Shown here in pieces: positions 12,613 to 25,570 of a stretch of DNA of 64,000 nucleotides. Positions within the stretch are counted from its first letter, which is position 1, and every line of letters starts with the position of its first letter. The DNA comes from Trichoplax sp. H2. Taxonomy: Eukaryota; Placozoa; Uniplacotomia; Trichoplacea. Both the position numbers and the translations under genes were made by a program. The stretch is taken from positions 186,001-250,000 of the forward strand of contig NOWV01000051.1 of NCBI GenBank assembly GCA_003344405.1, given 5' to 3'. A model generated the notes under the pieces. That model was not told the origin of the DNA. It ran no database searches and was given only the letters and a program-made list of their open reading frames with translations.

Positions 12613-15600
12613 ATGGAAAACACTGTGAATGTTTGTTTTTGTTATAAATTTTATTCCATGATTGATAAATTCATGCTTATTATGTGATTAATATAGAAAA
12701 GTTTCAGTCAACTATAACATAGAAAGCTACTGAATTGGTTGAAGATACGGATAAAGCTAGCTATGGTAATGGATACAGATTGACTGCTATCCTTAATGGA
12801 TATAAAGTTTCTATCTGATCAACTGTGGATAAATTGGCATTAGTACGTTACTTTATTTCAATATAGGATTGAACTCATTACTAGTAATAATTACCATTCC
12901 AGCTACAGACTAGAATATTAACTTAAGTAACTATCGATCTTATTAGATACAGCATTTGTTTCTCGCTTCGTTAAATGACGTTCCTTTGATATTATCCTAT
13001 TATAGGATTATCAATTGTCCAGCTGTATAAGAAGGTAAGCGGATAAAGCTAAGTTTGAAGATAAAGTGTCAAGCAGTAAAGTTCTACTCATGGAAGATGA
13101 ATAAGTGAAAGAGCTTCATGTGCTTCAAACTGTACCTGCAGCATTATGTGGATTAATTATTAACAGTTCACGTTCTTCCAGTAAATAATATCTTGAATGT
13201 GATCAATCTAACCTAAATCAAAACATCTACAAAGTCTAATATTTTATTAATTAAACACTTTAGTATCATTCATCAAGATCGTTCTTGACGAAACATATTT
13301 TGGTTAAGTTATCGTACTAATAATTATTTAGGTAATAAATAAAGTTGAAATGATTGCAATGCCAGTAATAGCTATAGATATTATCAATGCATGCCAATGT
13401 CTATACAAATAGGCTTGAAAAGATAAACTTGCCATAAGTAAATTTAAGCAAAATTATCTAACAAAGTATATGTTACCATTACTATACGCAAAAGCAGCCT
13501 CCTATAAACGATCAAGGCTGTTATGCTTGGAATAAATAGTTTACACCTATTAATCCTAGTTTCAGTTGCAGACATAATTGAATTAATTTAGAAGAATTAA
13601 GTAATATTAATAATTTATTGAGATAGCCTTAGATAGTATACATTAACTCCACCCCAATGTCATGACATTAACTAATGATACTTTTAGATTAAAATCTCCT
13701 TATCAGGCAAGATCTACAGGCTATACAGTACTGTCGCACGTTATAATTATCAAGTTTATCGCTATTTCCAAAGGTCATTATTGATAATACATGGATAGGA
13801 TAATAAATTGGGTGCTACCTTTGATTATAATATCGCTTTGTTAGAGTAATTTACTGGAAATTGGCGAAGTATATTGTTTTCGAAATGGTGGGTGTCTCTG
13901 CATAACAATATATGATAGCACTTGACAGAAGAGCAAATAAATCAGTCTATTGATATGTATCAAGAAACTCGTAGCAGTCATGAAATTAGTGCTTTATAGC
14001 TTAACATTGATTCAAAAAAATCTTCATTAGCTTTGTCATGTTCATATAAAACTAACTTCCTCATGTTCAATTGGTGATAGGTATAGGTGTAGGATTCTTT
14101 TTATGCTAGCGTATAGAATGCCTGGTCCGTATTTTACATAGGGCTATTTCATAACTTTTAGATAGGTTCGACTCGATCTGTTTTAATCAATTTGATTGTT
14201 TATGCTGTAATAATTGCCATGTACCCAATTCAATAGATTTCCAAATAAAATAAACTCAGCATGATCAGTTTGTAATCATTAGTAAAGATATATTAAATAA
14301 TCTTGTTCTTGAGTTATTTTCTATTAGTCGCTAAACTAGGTCTTAGTATCATGAAAAGTATCATCAAGAAATGTATACGATTGAAGATAGTTAGAATCCT
14401 AATTTTATATCATTGCTTGTTCTTTTATATCATTCTAGTGTGGAATGGTAAAAGCAAGTATACAGCACTCGACTCTTTCCTGTATAATGCATGATTCTTG
14501 TATCTTATTATGCAGAGCTAAATAGTAAACAATGACTAATCATATACAACTTCAAAAGATACTTAAAGAATATGTTAACAGGTTCGAATCGATATTGTCT
14601 CAAAGCTTAAATCTATCTCGACTAAAATCAATATAATATAAATCATAAGGAATACTCTATCGCCCCAATTAGTATCCAAGGTAGTATTTTCTTCAATATA
14701 ACGTAGCATGGCTGAACGTGTCTTAATTCAGTTAACCTTTGTCCATGGATACTGTTCATAGCTAAGTATGGATATAACTATATGGAACTGTAAAATAAAC
14801 CTTTGATATAATAAGATACGATACATATTGTCTTCTATTACTCTCTATAGTAAATAATATTAGTATCGGCAAAAGCATTAATTAGTATTTATTCAGGTAC
14901 ATAAATGGGCTATTCTTCCTTTTAAAATCTTCTATCGCAGATTCAAAAGATTATACAAAAATTAGGCAGTGCCATCGTGCTAGATTTGTGATATAATGCT
15001 ATCCATATAAGAATAAATTATACGATGTTTGATTATTTTTAAGATTGTAAAAAGTTAAATGATATTATCACAGAAACAATACAACGATAAAATGAATATG
15101 GGCAATGACTAGGGAATAAAATATCAAAATCGACTTTAATCGTTGAACCTATCTCAAAAATTTGGAAATCATTTACTAAGAAGCAGTTTATATAAACTGT
15201 TAGAGCAAAATGTTTTAGATCTAGACTGCTCTTCGGGATAAGGCAAACTTTATTAAAATGCTTAATCACTACTTTAAGCTATACTATCGCATTGCATACG
15301 ATTTAAATTAAATTATGCCTTAAATCCGTATAACAACCATCAGTGCTATTGTAATAAATTTATTTTTACCTCAAAGTCTTTAGCTAGATCGCACAAGTTC
15401 TAATATTAAAATTACCATTACATGTCTTATTAGTTGACCGTAATAGAAATTACTAAATCGATAATGATCTTTGTTTTCATCTTATGGCCATGAGAATTTT
15501 ATTTATTTTATCGTAATTAATCGTAATTCATGCCCCAGTTTTGTCAGCATGGATGTTTATTTTTAAGCTCAATTCGGATGGTTCGTAAAAGTTTTTTCAA

Positions 15601-16999
15601 TTCGATCCACTATAAATCACGGAAACTAATACAAGAGGGCACGGTGCCGTTAGCATTATTATTAACTTTATCTCTATATATCGATTATTGGAAACATAAT
15701 TGCTCCTAGTTTCATTTTGCTAAAAAAATGTATTCCTAAGAAACTTAATTAAGAATGTAAATACAGATAATTTAATCTATTTTTTTAATTGTTGTCATAA
15801 AGTGAAAAAAACACAATGTATATATCTTTTACCTGAAAAAAAATGCAACGCCTGACGGTTTAAATGAGTAGGTGAAAATAATTTAGTCAATCCTCATAAA
15901 GTTTTGTCGTGAATAAAAAAATGAATTAAGGCATATATGAGTTATAGTTAAGCTATTATACATCATAAAGAAATTAATTTATTGAGTTAGGGAATAAAAG
16001 CATTATTTAAAATTTAATCGCTTGATACTAATATGAAGAGCTTTAGCGTTATGCATGTATTTAGGTATTTTAATTATACGACATGGTAAGGTGAGACCAA
16101 TGAAGAATATGAACATGTTGCAAGAATTTACTTTATAGCATTAATTGAACGTAGAGCCAAGGCCATTTCACTGCGTTTCTATTTTGGGTTCTTCCTTACC
16201 ATTGTAAAAGAAGGAAACTTGTCCGATGAGAATGAAGCCACTATATTACTTATCATTATATTATTCTCTTTAGCATTCTAAATGAAATCGACGTTGCATA
16301 CTATTATATTGTATTGCAATATTTTCACCAGGGGGCATTTTTGTAATAGTGCGAAATAAAGTTAAGTCTCTAAATTTACAGGCAAATAAATAGTATTCTT
16401 TCGCAATTTTTCCTTGATCGTGATGATACCTACGTATGCCAGTATCTCCTGAGAATGTGATTAACGTTATTGCATACAATCATGAAGTTCTCCTTATTAC
16501 TGTATTTTGATAGAAAGGGACTTTTTACATATGATATTCCCTAGCTCCTTATTGGTGCTCGTTTTTATTGCAAAGGCGCATATAACGTAAATTCATCCAA
16601 TTTTCCTGTAAAGCATATTTTCTTATACGTCTGGATTCTTTCTTATAATGATAACAGAATAGCGTGACTTTTAAGAAAGGGACCAGAAATATTGTTTGTA
16701 ATCGTATATGATTCACTATTTTATATAGAAGAATGACATTTACCTAGATATGAAAGTTCAGCAATTTTTTTTTCATGATGTCAATACAACAAAAACTGGA
16801 CTAGTATGAAGCTTAATCAGATAGTAGATTATTCTAGGGTTCTAACGTCATCTGAACTACTTTAAAAATTGGTTTATTTAGACTGTAAATAGGAATGTTA
16901 TTTATAATGACCTATAATTAATAAATTATAATTTACCCTTATCTTTTGTAGAAAGTCATATCCTCTTTATTTTCTAGCTTTATGCTAGTGCTAGTTTGT

Positions 17000-18140
17000 A
17001 TTCTAGCGATACAATGCAAAGGGAAGAATCGCTTACATTGCTTTTAGAAAATTTTTGTGTTCTACAACGTTTGTAGATAGCATAAAAATATTTCTATTGA
17101 GAACGTGAGCAGAAATTATTTAGGATGATATACAATGCACACTCGTATCTTGAAGATATTCATGTCTTCTATCTTTTTAAGTGTTCTATTGGTCATAATT
17201 CATGTTATGATAGCACATCGTAAAGGCAGAAATCTCCTAATAGGCTTAGAGGGTAATATTGTTGTCTATGATCATTGTCGCTATAATAAAAATATACCTA
17301 TTTGCCAAGAAATTGATGTCCTCCATATAGTATTCTCGCTTGTGCTATACAATCTTTCAAGCTATCATAAAAGTGCACCTTGTTTATATAAATATGACCA
17401 GGGATACTATTTGCTAAGAAATTGATGTCCTCTATGTTGTATTCTCACTTATGCTCTGCAGTGTTCTTAAAACTTTTATAACAGCCTTAGTTTTTGTTGT
17501 ATAGTAGTGGCACAATAAATAAAGAAAATCGCTTAATTCGCTATTTTTGTCGCATTTAGATCTACATAACGATCTTAATAGCATACCTATTACAATTATG
17601 GCTATGGATACCATTCATGAAGAAAATTAAATTCTTCATAGACTCGAGCTATACACTGATCTTAGTTATAATTTTGTTATGGCAGCACAATAGATAATCG
17701 CTTAATTCACTTTCATATGTTCAATATTCTTGTCTTCTACGATCAACAAAATGACCATAATAGCATATCTATTCAGGATACAGCTAGGGATACTATTTGT
17801 ATAGAAACTGAAATTCTTCATAGACTCAAGCTTTACATCTAGCTATTATGACAGCTTTTCAATATCAAGTAAAAAAGTCGCTAATTTGCTTAATGTTCCA
17901 GGTCAATATTCTAGTGCTACGCAGTTTACCAAATTATGATAAAATATGCTTGTTGAGAGCATTGCCAAGGACATCATAGACAATCCTACAATTCCTTCTT
18001 GGTAATTTGATATCAAGCGATACTGTATGCATTTCAAAACTTCTTGTTGGATGTTGGTCTTGATTAGCATGCCATGATATAAAGGGAAATTGCTTATTTT
18101 GCCTATAAGGCATTTAAATATTCTTTTTGCACTATGATGT
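17000..18140. repeat. Diverged tandem repeats, about 170-210 bp units
   Basis: A cluster of related blocks anchored on TCGCTTA(A)TTCGCT-like sequence near 17030, 17529, 17697, 17877 and 18088, with shared ATTCTTCATAGACTC(G/A)AGCT, AATAGCATA(C/T)CTATT and GATACTATTTG segments. The 96-codon open frame at 17135-17425 lies inside it and looks incidental. Confidence 0.55.
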
Positions 18141-18751
18141 TCTTACCCTGTTGTGAATCAATATTGATAAGATTGTCTTTTGTTGTAGTAATAACCAATG
18201 AAAAATAAGATCAATCATCATGTGATTGATGAATTACTAGCCAACAAAGAAAGAACAATTCAACAAAGAATAGACGCTTGATTTCTTATTGTTTTCATGA
18301 TAGATATCATCTAACCTTATCAGTAGCAGTTTAACTACAATTAATTGACTAGTCGCTAACTTAGTTGCATTTGGATCTTGTTAGTGGTGGCATCCAAGTT
18401 GAATCAACGATCGAAAGAAGATTAACTGATCATTCGTGGGATAAGGTAAGAGGAAATGATTTGGTCCAATTTGTCTTGAAATAATTTCTTTTTTCGTCAG
18501 TCAATTACACGATGGCTATTGAGTTAATAGCAAATAATTGCCATCAATTACAAAAATTTAGCTTTGAATGGTGATTTATGATAGCTTTAAATCGATATTC
18601 ATTACCCAGTTGAAGAGTCGGCACAAACGAGGTGAAATAAATTTAAGGCAGTTTAGGATAGAACATTATGAAAGTATTTTGATGGACTAAGTAGTTGGCA
18701 TCATTACAGTATCTACTTTTAGTCAACAATGCTAATAGCTACTGATGTTTA

Positions 18752-19640
18752 GATCGTTTTAAAGTCGTTTAGAAACAGAATTTTTAAAATAAATAATGCA
18801 GATAATGTGATCAGGCGCAATTGTTAGCAAGATCGATTTAGAACCATTGAAAAATAGAGTTTTTAAGATAAATAAGAAGTGTAATCTAGTCGGACGCTAT
18901 TTGTAGTAAGATCGATTTAAAGTCATCGAGAAATTGAGCTTTAAATTAAATAAGATGTGTAATCTGGTCAGATACGATTGGTCAAGACGATCGATTTAAA
19001 GTCATTGTGAAATACCGTTGTAAAATAAATAAGAAGTGTAAAATGGTCAGGTGGCATTTGTTAGCACGATCAATTGAAAGTTGTTGAGAAATAGAGCTTT
19101 AAGATAAATAAATATATAATACGTGTAATAGAGTCAGGCGTTATTTGCAGAAAGATCGATTTGAAACCAACGAGAAATAGAGTTTTGAAAATAAATAGGA
19201 CGTGGAATAGGTGCCAATCGTTAGGAAAATTGTTTTTAAATCATTGAGAAAATAGTTAAAAAAATAACACGTGTAAAATGGTTAGGTGCCAATTGCTTGC
19301 AGATCAATCGATTAGAAATCATTGAGAAATAGAATTTTTAAATAAAATATATGCAATATAGCTAGGCGCCATTAATTAGCAAGATCAATATGAAGTCATT
19401 GTGAAATAGAGTTTATAAAATAAATAAGATATGTAATACAGTCAGATACCTTCGGATAGGAATATCGATTTGAAATTGTTGCGAAATAGAGTTTTTAAAA
19501 TGAATAAGAAGTGTGCTATTGTCAGATGCTATTGATTTAGATTTAGAGGATCAATCTGAAGTTGTTGAGAAATTGAGTTTTCAAAATAAAATAAGACGGG
19601 TAATATGGTCAGGTTCCATTGGCTAGCAAGATCGATGGAA
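18752..19640. repeat. Minisatellite: about eleven to twelve diverged copies of an 80-bp unit
   Basis: Each unit starts GATCGATTT(A/G)AA, continues (G/A)TCATTGAGAAATAGAGTTTTTAAA and AAATAAGA(A/T)GTGTAAT, and ends (G/A)GTCAG(G/A)(C/T)GCCATT...TAGCAA. Most spacings are 75-86 bp. This is the largest array by copy number in the window. Confidence 0.85.
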
Positions 19641-20848
19641 CCTGGCGAGTGTGAGTTGGTCTTACCTATCTTGGCTCTTCATTACTTAATTTATGATTAA
19701 CTGAGTAGGTAAGTAGTGATCAATCATACTGTAATATAGTTTCTATTCTGATTCTGCTGTTGGAATTAAGCAATGCTTTCAAATCATTCTTTCTTAATAC
19801 AAACATTTCCTAAACAGCTAGTTTCTATTTTATGAAATTTTTCTTTCTGAAAATAGATCTTAAGTGCATACTACTCTATGAATAGATTATTCAAATTGAG
19901 TGTACCATGTTTTATACAGTGCATGGAGGTATAGTATTTATACACTACTATACTCTGATAATTATATAATCCATCTTGGTAAAGAAAACATAGCACAATA
20001 ATCATTAAAAACGAGTAATAAAACTGTCTTGGACAGATGGTCACAATTAACTGAAATAGGCTTGATTGATAGAACAAAAATTGGATTACAATGGCAATCA
20101 TTTTCATTATTTCTTATGTCTTCTTTTTAAGTTAGTCTTATATATAATATCCGGTAAATCTTGCGTTGATTAATAATATTGCCCTACAAAATCAAATACC
20201 GAGGGTAGATGGGATGAGATATTGGGTTTAATAGAACAGATCATGAAATTTCAGACACTGACATCCGTTGATTTAATGATGCACTAACCAATAACACTAA
20301 AAGTTAACGTCCAATCTTAGGATACAAAATTTATGTGATATTAGCCTTACGATCTTATCGGATTTATACAGCTACACATACATTATATAAGTCTATAAGT
20401 CTTGTTAGTAAAGCTATAAGAATAGTTTGAAATTTCAAAAGATTTGCCAACAATGTCATCTCGATGGTTTAAAGTCAATCTTAACTATAAATTTAATAAT
20501 TTAGCTTTAGCAGTATAGTATCTTTGTTTATAATGAGTGCTCGTAGGCATCATCTTATTTGTACGATATCGTTATTAGGGATCTAAAATCTTTTAATACC
20601 TTAATAGAACAGATCCATTAAATAATTTAATGAACGCAATCTTGAATCCATTACTTACATTAAAACCAATATAGCGAGCATGGTGCTGACAAATAATTGA
20701 ATTTCACTGTTTAATTAAGATCAAATATACAGAATAAACTACTTGAACTAATCTTGGAATATTAATATACTGTATAGGTATAAAAATTGGCTACATCGAT
20801 AGTACAATTAATCTATAACATCAACTTGATTGATTCAATTCACAACTA

Positions 20849-23800
20849 ATGAATATGACTGAAATTAAAACAACGCAAGATTCAGTAAAGTCCTATTATG
20901 GTTTTGGTCATTTTCATCCAAAATGGCTGCAATGCTTAAATCATCGATGGGCTCTCATTACTGTTGTATGCTTGCAAGTTTTTATTGCTGGCATGCTAGT
21001 CAATGGATTTGATACAGTTACAGTCAGTTCTGTAGAGAAAAGATTTCATTTAAAAAGCACAGAGATAGGAGCATTTCCAGCATGTGAGGAAGTCTCTGCT
21101 GCTATCACTGGTTTCCTTGCTAGCTATTACGCTGGTCAACGACATAAGGGCAAATTCTTAGCGACAGGCGCCGCTGCAACAGGCATTGGTGCTATAATTT
21201 ATGCTCTACCTCATTTCTTTGCTGGTCAATATCATCCAGCAAGTCCTATTACAAATTATACTGATTTATGCATGGCTAAGCCGTCCTCTTTTGCTGCTGA
21301 AATTTGTCAGGAAGAAGGCAGCCGAAGTAACACTTTTGTCCGAAATTTCTTTTTCGTATTTATTTTGGGTCAAATTATAATTGGAGCAGGCAATAACTTA
21401 TTGTGGAATATTGGATGCGCCTATGTTGATGAAAATGTTCATCCCACATCATCTGCGATGTATCTTGCAGCTATGCTAACTTTATCGACTGTTGGGCCAT
21501 CTGTAGGTCTACAGCTTGCAAGTAGAGTATTACGAATGTATGTTGATTCTCCTGCTTCCGCACCAGAAGGTAAATTTAGCTATATGACTATGTACACGTA
21601 CGATATGAAATGATATGAAAATATTCCATGAAATTATAATAGATTGTGTTGATCAAAATGTTACTGTTACTGTAATATATGATGTATCTTGTATGAAATA
21701 ATATGTACATTAGGATGGTTATGCTGCAAATTTATTAATTGCATTGAGCAACTGTAAACTAAAGTATTACAGTATTAATAAAGTAAATGTGTTTATACTT
21801 TAACTACATACGAGAACTATTGTTAAATCATTATTTAGGATTGACCATACTAGATCCAAGATGGATTGGGGCTTGGTGGATTTGCTTTCTCATTGCTGGT
21901 GTGGGCCTTCTTATTATATCGATACCCCTTTATGGATTTCCTCGCCATTTACCAAACTATGAAAAATATAAGAAAATGCGTCAAGAAAAAGCCAATGAAA
22001 CTTCTAAAATCGATTATGAATATGGCTACACTATTAAAGATATGCTTAAAGCAAGTAAAGAATTAGTAACTAATAAGCCATACATGCTGCTAGTTGGAGG
22101 TCTCGTATCTCAGTATGTTACAGTATCAGGCCTCGGATATTTCCTAATTAAGATATTTGAAGCCCAATTTCGTATGCCAGCGTACCAAGCAGGTCCAATC
22201 TTGAGCTATATCGCTCTAGGTGGTGGTGCAGGAGGAATGCTAATGGTAAACTGTAATACTACTACGATAGGATACAACCAATTTATAATATCAGTCTAAT
22301 CCTAGTATTTAAATCTCCATAATATCCTATTCTTTGATTTATAGCAATATTTTGGATAATATTTTTGATGTTTGTTATATTAAAAATATCTTATTTGTGA
22401 TTACCAAGAAGTCAAACGCTATTTATTGATTTAATATTTGATCATTTGAATATTAGGGTGGTGTAGTGATGAAGCTATTTAAAATGAACGGTGTTAAAGC
22501 TGCACAATTAGCATTTTTTCTGGGTATTGTTGATACTATCGCAGCAGCAACCTTCTTAGCTGGTTGCCCAAATCTTCCATTTGCTGGAGTAAATAGTCCC
22601 TATTCTGCGAATCTTATAACTGATACACCTAAGTAAGTATTCCACAATAGCTTCTTTGCAGTAATTTTTAATTTATCCTTCCTATATAGCTCTAATAAAA
22701 AGATGTTACAGCAACTTCTAACTATGCCATAATTGTTTAATTCTATTCATGATTACACCAACTTTGAACTGTTATCCACAGATTGGGAGAACCAATTCTA
22801 GCTGCTACATGTAATTCTGGGTGTATGTGCGATGATGTTAAATACAACCCGATTTGTGGAGTTGATGGTACAACTTATTTCTCTCCTTGCCATGCTGGTT
22901 GTTCAAGCAGTATCTATGTACCGCAATATTACACTTATGTAATAATTTAGCAAGAGCTACTATTATCATCGATATATAAAAATAATTTATTTCTTAGTTG
23001 ATAATGAGAAAATCCTTATCTGATTTCATTTATACCTTACTATACAGGCCTATTTGAACTGCAGCTGCATCAAAAAAGAGAATAATTTAACTTCAGCTTT
23101 TGATGCTAGAGGTGGATTATGTTCTGCGTCTTGTTCCTTATTGACTCCGTTTTATGTTGGTTTAACTATTTATGTCTTGGCGTCATCCGCTAAAATTGTA
23201 TCAGCAATGGAAGCAATATTAAGGTATTGATACATATTTGCCTTACTTGTCGAAAATTAGATTTTATAATGACCAGAAGAGATAGCTGTATCTCTATTTT
23301 ATATATCGTTCCATTGAGGCTAATGAGGAAATAAATGAAAATTAACAGATCACTTAAAGTTTTTTTTATTAAATTCCCTTTATCAAAAATAGACGTTATT
23401 GATTGTCCATATTGAAGTCTCTGCTAAGAGCGTCGATAATATCTTTAGTCTATTTCATAAAAACATCTCTAACTAACTATCTTCAAGATATTTACGACAG
23501 TATAAAGTAAACTTACATCTAGAAATGCCTCTGTTAGCGCTATAATTTGAGTAGTTAACTCTTATTTAAGAAAAACTGACCTTTAAGAGATTTATGATAG
23601 TATAAAGTAAGCTTACGTTTAGAAATATTTCTGGTAGTAAGTGCTATAATCTGAGTACTTGTATCACATTTTAAGAAAGCTTTTCTTTTAATAATGCCTT
23701 AAAGGAGCGTACCAGAAAGCCAAAGATCATATGCGATGGGCCTCAATTGGGCTTTTCTTCGATTAGCAGCCAGTATGCCAGGTCCAATTATTGTTGGCAT

Positions 23801-24077
23801 ATTTATTGATCAGTCGTGCATTTTATGGACTAAAAATTGCGATTCCTCTTCAACTTGTTGGGTTTATGATAGTAAAACTATATCTTATTATATTACAATT
23901 TTAATCGCAATCGTTAAAACTTTAGGCACAATCTGCTTTTTTTTTAGTTGGTGGCATCATAAAAGCCATCAGATTACAGAAATTGAGAATAATCCTAATC
24001 AGCAAATATCTATTAAATGTAGCCCTCCAATTCATAACGATAAAGTATTACTGAAACTGTACGAAAGTACAGTTTGA
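20849..24077 (+). CDS. OATP-B: SLCO/OATP family transporter, six exons, 669 aa
   Basis: Same family and plasma-membrane role as OATP-A. Exons are 20849-21569, 21839-22245, 22457-22632, 22782-22938, 23048-23223 and 23705-24077; all GT-AG, 670 codons with stop. The ATG is the first in frame. The OATP signature lies at residues 246-258 as DPRWIGAWWICFL; the Kazal-like loop starts near residue 445 with CNSGCMC, then NPICGVDG and SPCHAGC; the second Cys-rich part is NCSCIKKE. The N-terminus is about fourteen residues shorter than in OATP-C and lacks the acidic EPEE stretch. Exons 2-5 match the lengths in A and C exactly, but the protein is clearly more diverged and the tail (ends YESTV) is unrelated. 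Introns are shorter than in A. It is the oldest of the three copies by eye. Confidence 0.93.
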
Positions 24078-24129
24078 AAAATAAGATTCTCTTGATAGAC
24101 TATAATCATCTCCGAATATTACTTTTAAC

Positions 24130-24330
24130 TAACTCAACATTCTTATTCTCTCAGCAGTAAAAGCAGCTCTTTGCCATATATAATACATAAATTAAAATTG
24201 AAATTAGCCAAATTTAGAGAATAAGTTTATATCATTAACAATATTCTAATTCTCTCAGCAGCAAAAATAGCTCTTTGCTATTTATAATACATAGGTAAGA
24301 TAGAACACATCCCAATTTAGAGAATAAGTT
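24130..24330. repeat. Two-copy tandem repeat, about 105 bp
   Basis: Both copies contain TTCT(T/A)ATTCTCTCAGCAG(T/C)AAAA followed by AGCTCTTTGC and TTTAGAGAATAAGTT. It lies in the OATP-B 3' flank. Confidence 0.7.
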
Positions 24331-25379
24331 ATGGCCTTTTATTTGATAGATGGAATAAGAAAGTAGTCTCCACAATATAATAACTTGTACTATACTAACC
24401 CGGCTGTGCTGTAAAGTGTATAATATATATAAACGGAATCAAAGATCAATTAAAAATTCTTTGAAGTAATTACTTAGACAAAACGGTATGTCGAATAGGT
24501 GCGTTGCGCATTTAACTTTTAGAAGCAGCTATAAGCCATCTTTGGAGCATGTAAAACCTTATCATGTTATTACGCTAATGATGTATTTATATTTAATTGA
24601 AGCTATAGATAATGATGACATGCTACAAAAGAATATGAAAGATAATAGTTAATATGTTAAATGATTCAGAGAACTTATCAAAACTGTGATCCTATGTAAA
24701 CAGTGCTCTTAAAGGAATAATTTTATGAGAATAAATATTTTAAAGAATACGAGTCTGTATAGTATATGTTTTCTTGATTGTAGCGAGTTCTAGTGGAACT
24801 GCAGGTGGCCATAATGTTAGAATATAGAGAAAAATGTAAAAATAATAAGCATCCTAGCGGACTGTCTTATGCTGAATAAGACATTCAATCCGATGGGAGT
24901 GCTAAGATATTTTTGTTCTATACGAGTTAAAATGGAACCCTATTATCATCGCTAGAGATCTTAATATGTTGCGCGATAACTTCACTATCAAGGATGAATT
25001 ATAGGATGCTGTGTAACAATTTGTGCTTGTTAGAGTGCTTAGATAGCTATAAATAGATTCTAAAAGAACTGGAAATCAGGTTAATATATTAGACTTTAGA
25101 GGACAGCATTAAGAAAATAAAATTAATTAATTTACACTGACAATATGAATAGAGATGTAGGTGCCAAGATGGATTTCTGCTACGCATGATAACGTAAGCC
25201 ATAGATTTTTTAACCTGCAGTATATTCCCTCTCGGTACGCATCTAATAAATCATATAAAGATCGAAGGTTGTGCCTAGTTGTGATATACATATCAATTTA
25301 TTACAATCAGCAAGATAAAGAGTTATTTATCAAGACGATATATTTGTCGAGCATTTAGTTTGAAAAGCGTTAAATTGAT

Positions 25380-25570
25380 ATCCATGTGAGTATCAATTTA
25401 CCATCGAAACTAAAGTTTTTACTAGATTTCGATTTGATAAAAGAGATTCAGTGTAAATGTCATTTATCATCGAGAATAAAATTCTATTGGATTTAGATTA
25501 GAGTGAAGAGTATTCAATGTGAATGTAAATTTATCATCGAGAATAAAGTTCCATTGGATTTAGGTTAAAT
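25380..25570. repeat. Three-copy tandem repeat, about 70 bp
   Basis: Units share AATTTA(C/T)CATCGA(G)AA(C/T)(T)AAA and T(A/T)TTGGATTTAG(A/G)TT with a GTGAATGT-like spacer. Confidence 0.65.

Larger units (their letters stand above)
7806..20848. other. 13-kb gene desert between divergent OATP-A and OATP-B
   Basis: Very AT-rich DNA between the 5' ends of two OATP genes. All open frames are short and lack recognisable domains. It contains many local tandem duplications, listed separately, and a segment near 13.8 kb homologous to one near 32.3 kb. I found no promoter element I could defend, no tRNA and no transposase. Confidence 0.6.

Noticed and set aside
16270-16479. 69-codon minus-strand frame
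   Set aside because: Mixed composition looks slightly protein-like, but no recognised family and no adjoining exons.
17135-17425. 96-codon plus-strand frame with a hydrophobic start
   Set aside because: It lies inside a decayed tandem repeat cluster; no family match and no second copy keeps the frame open.
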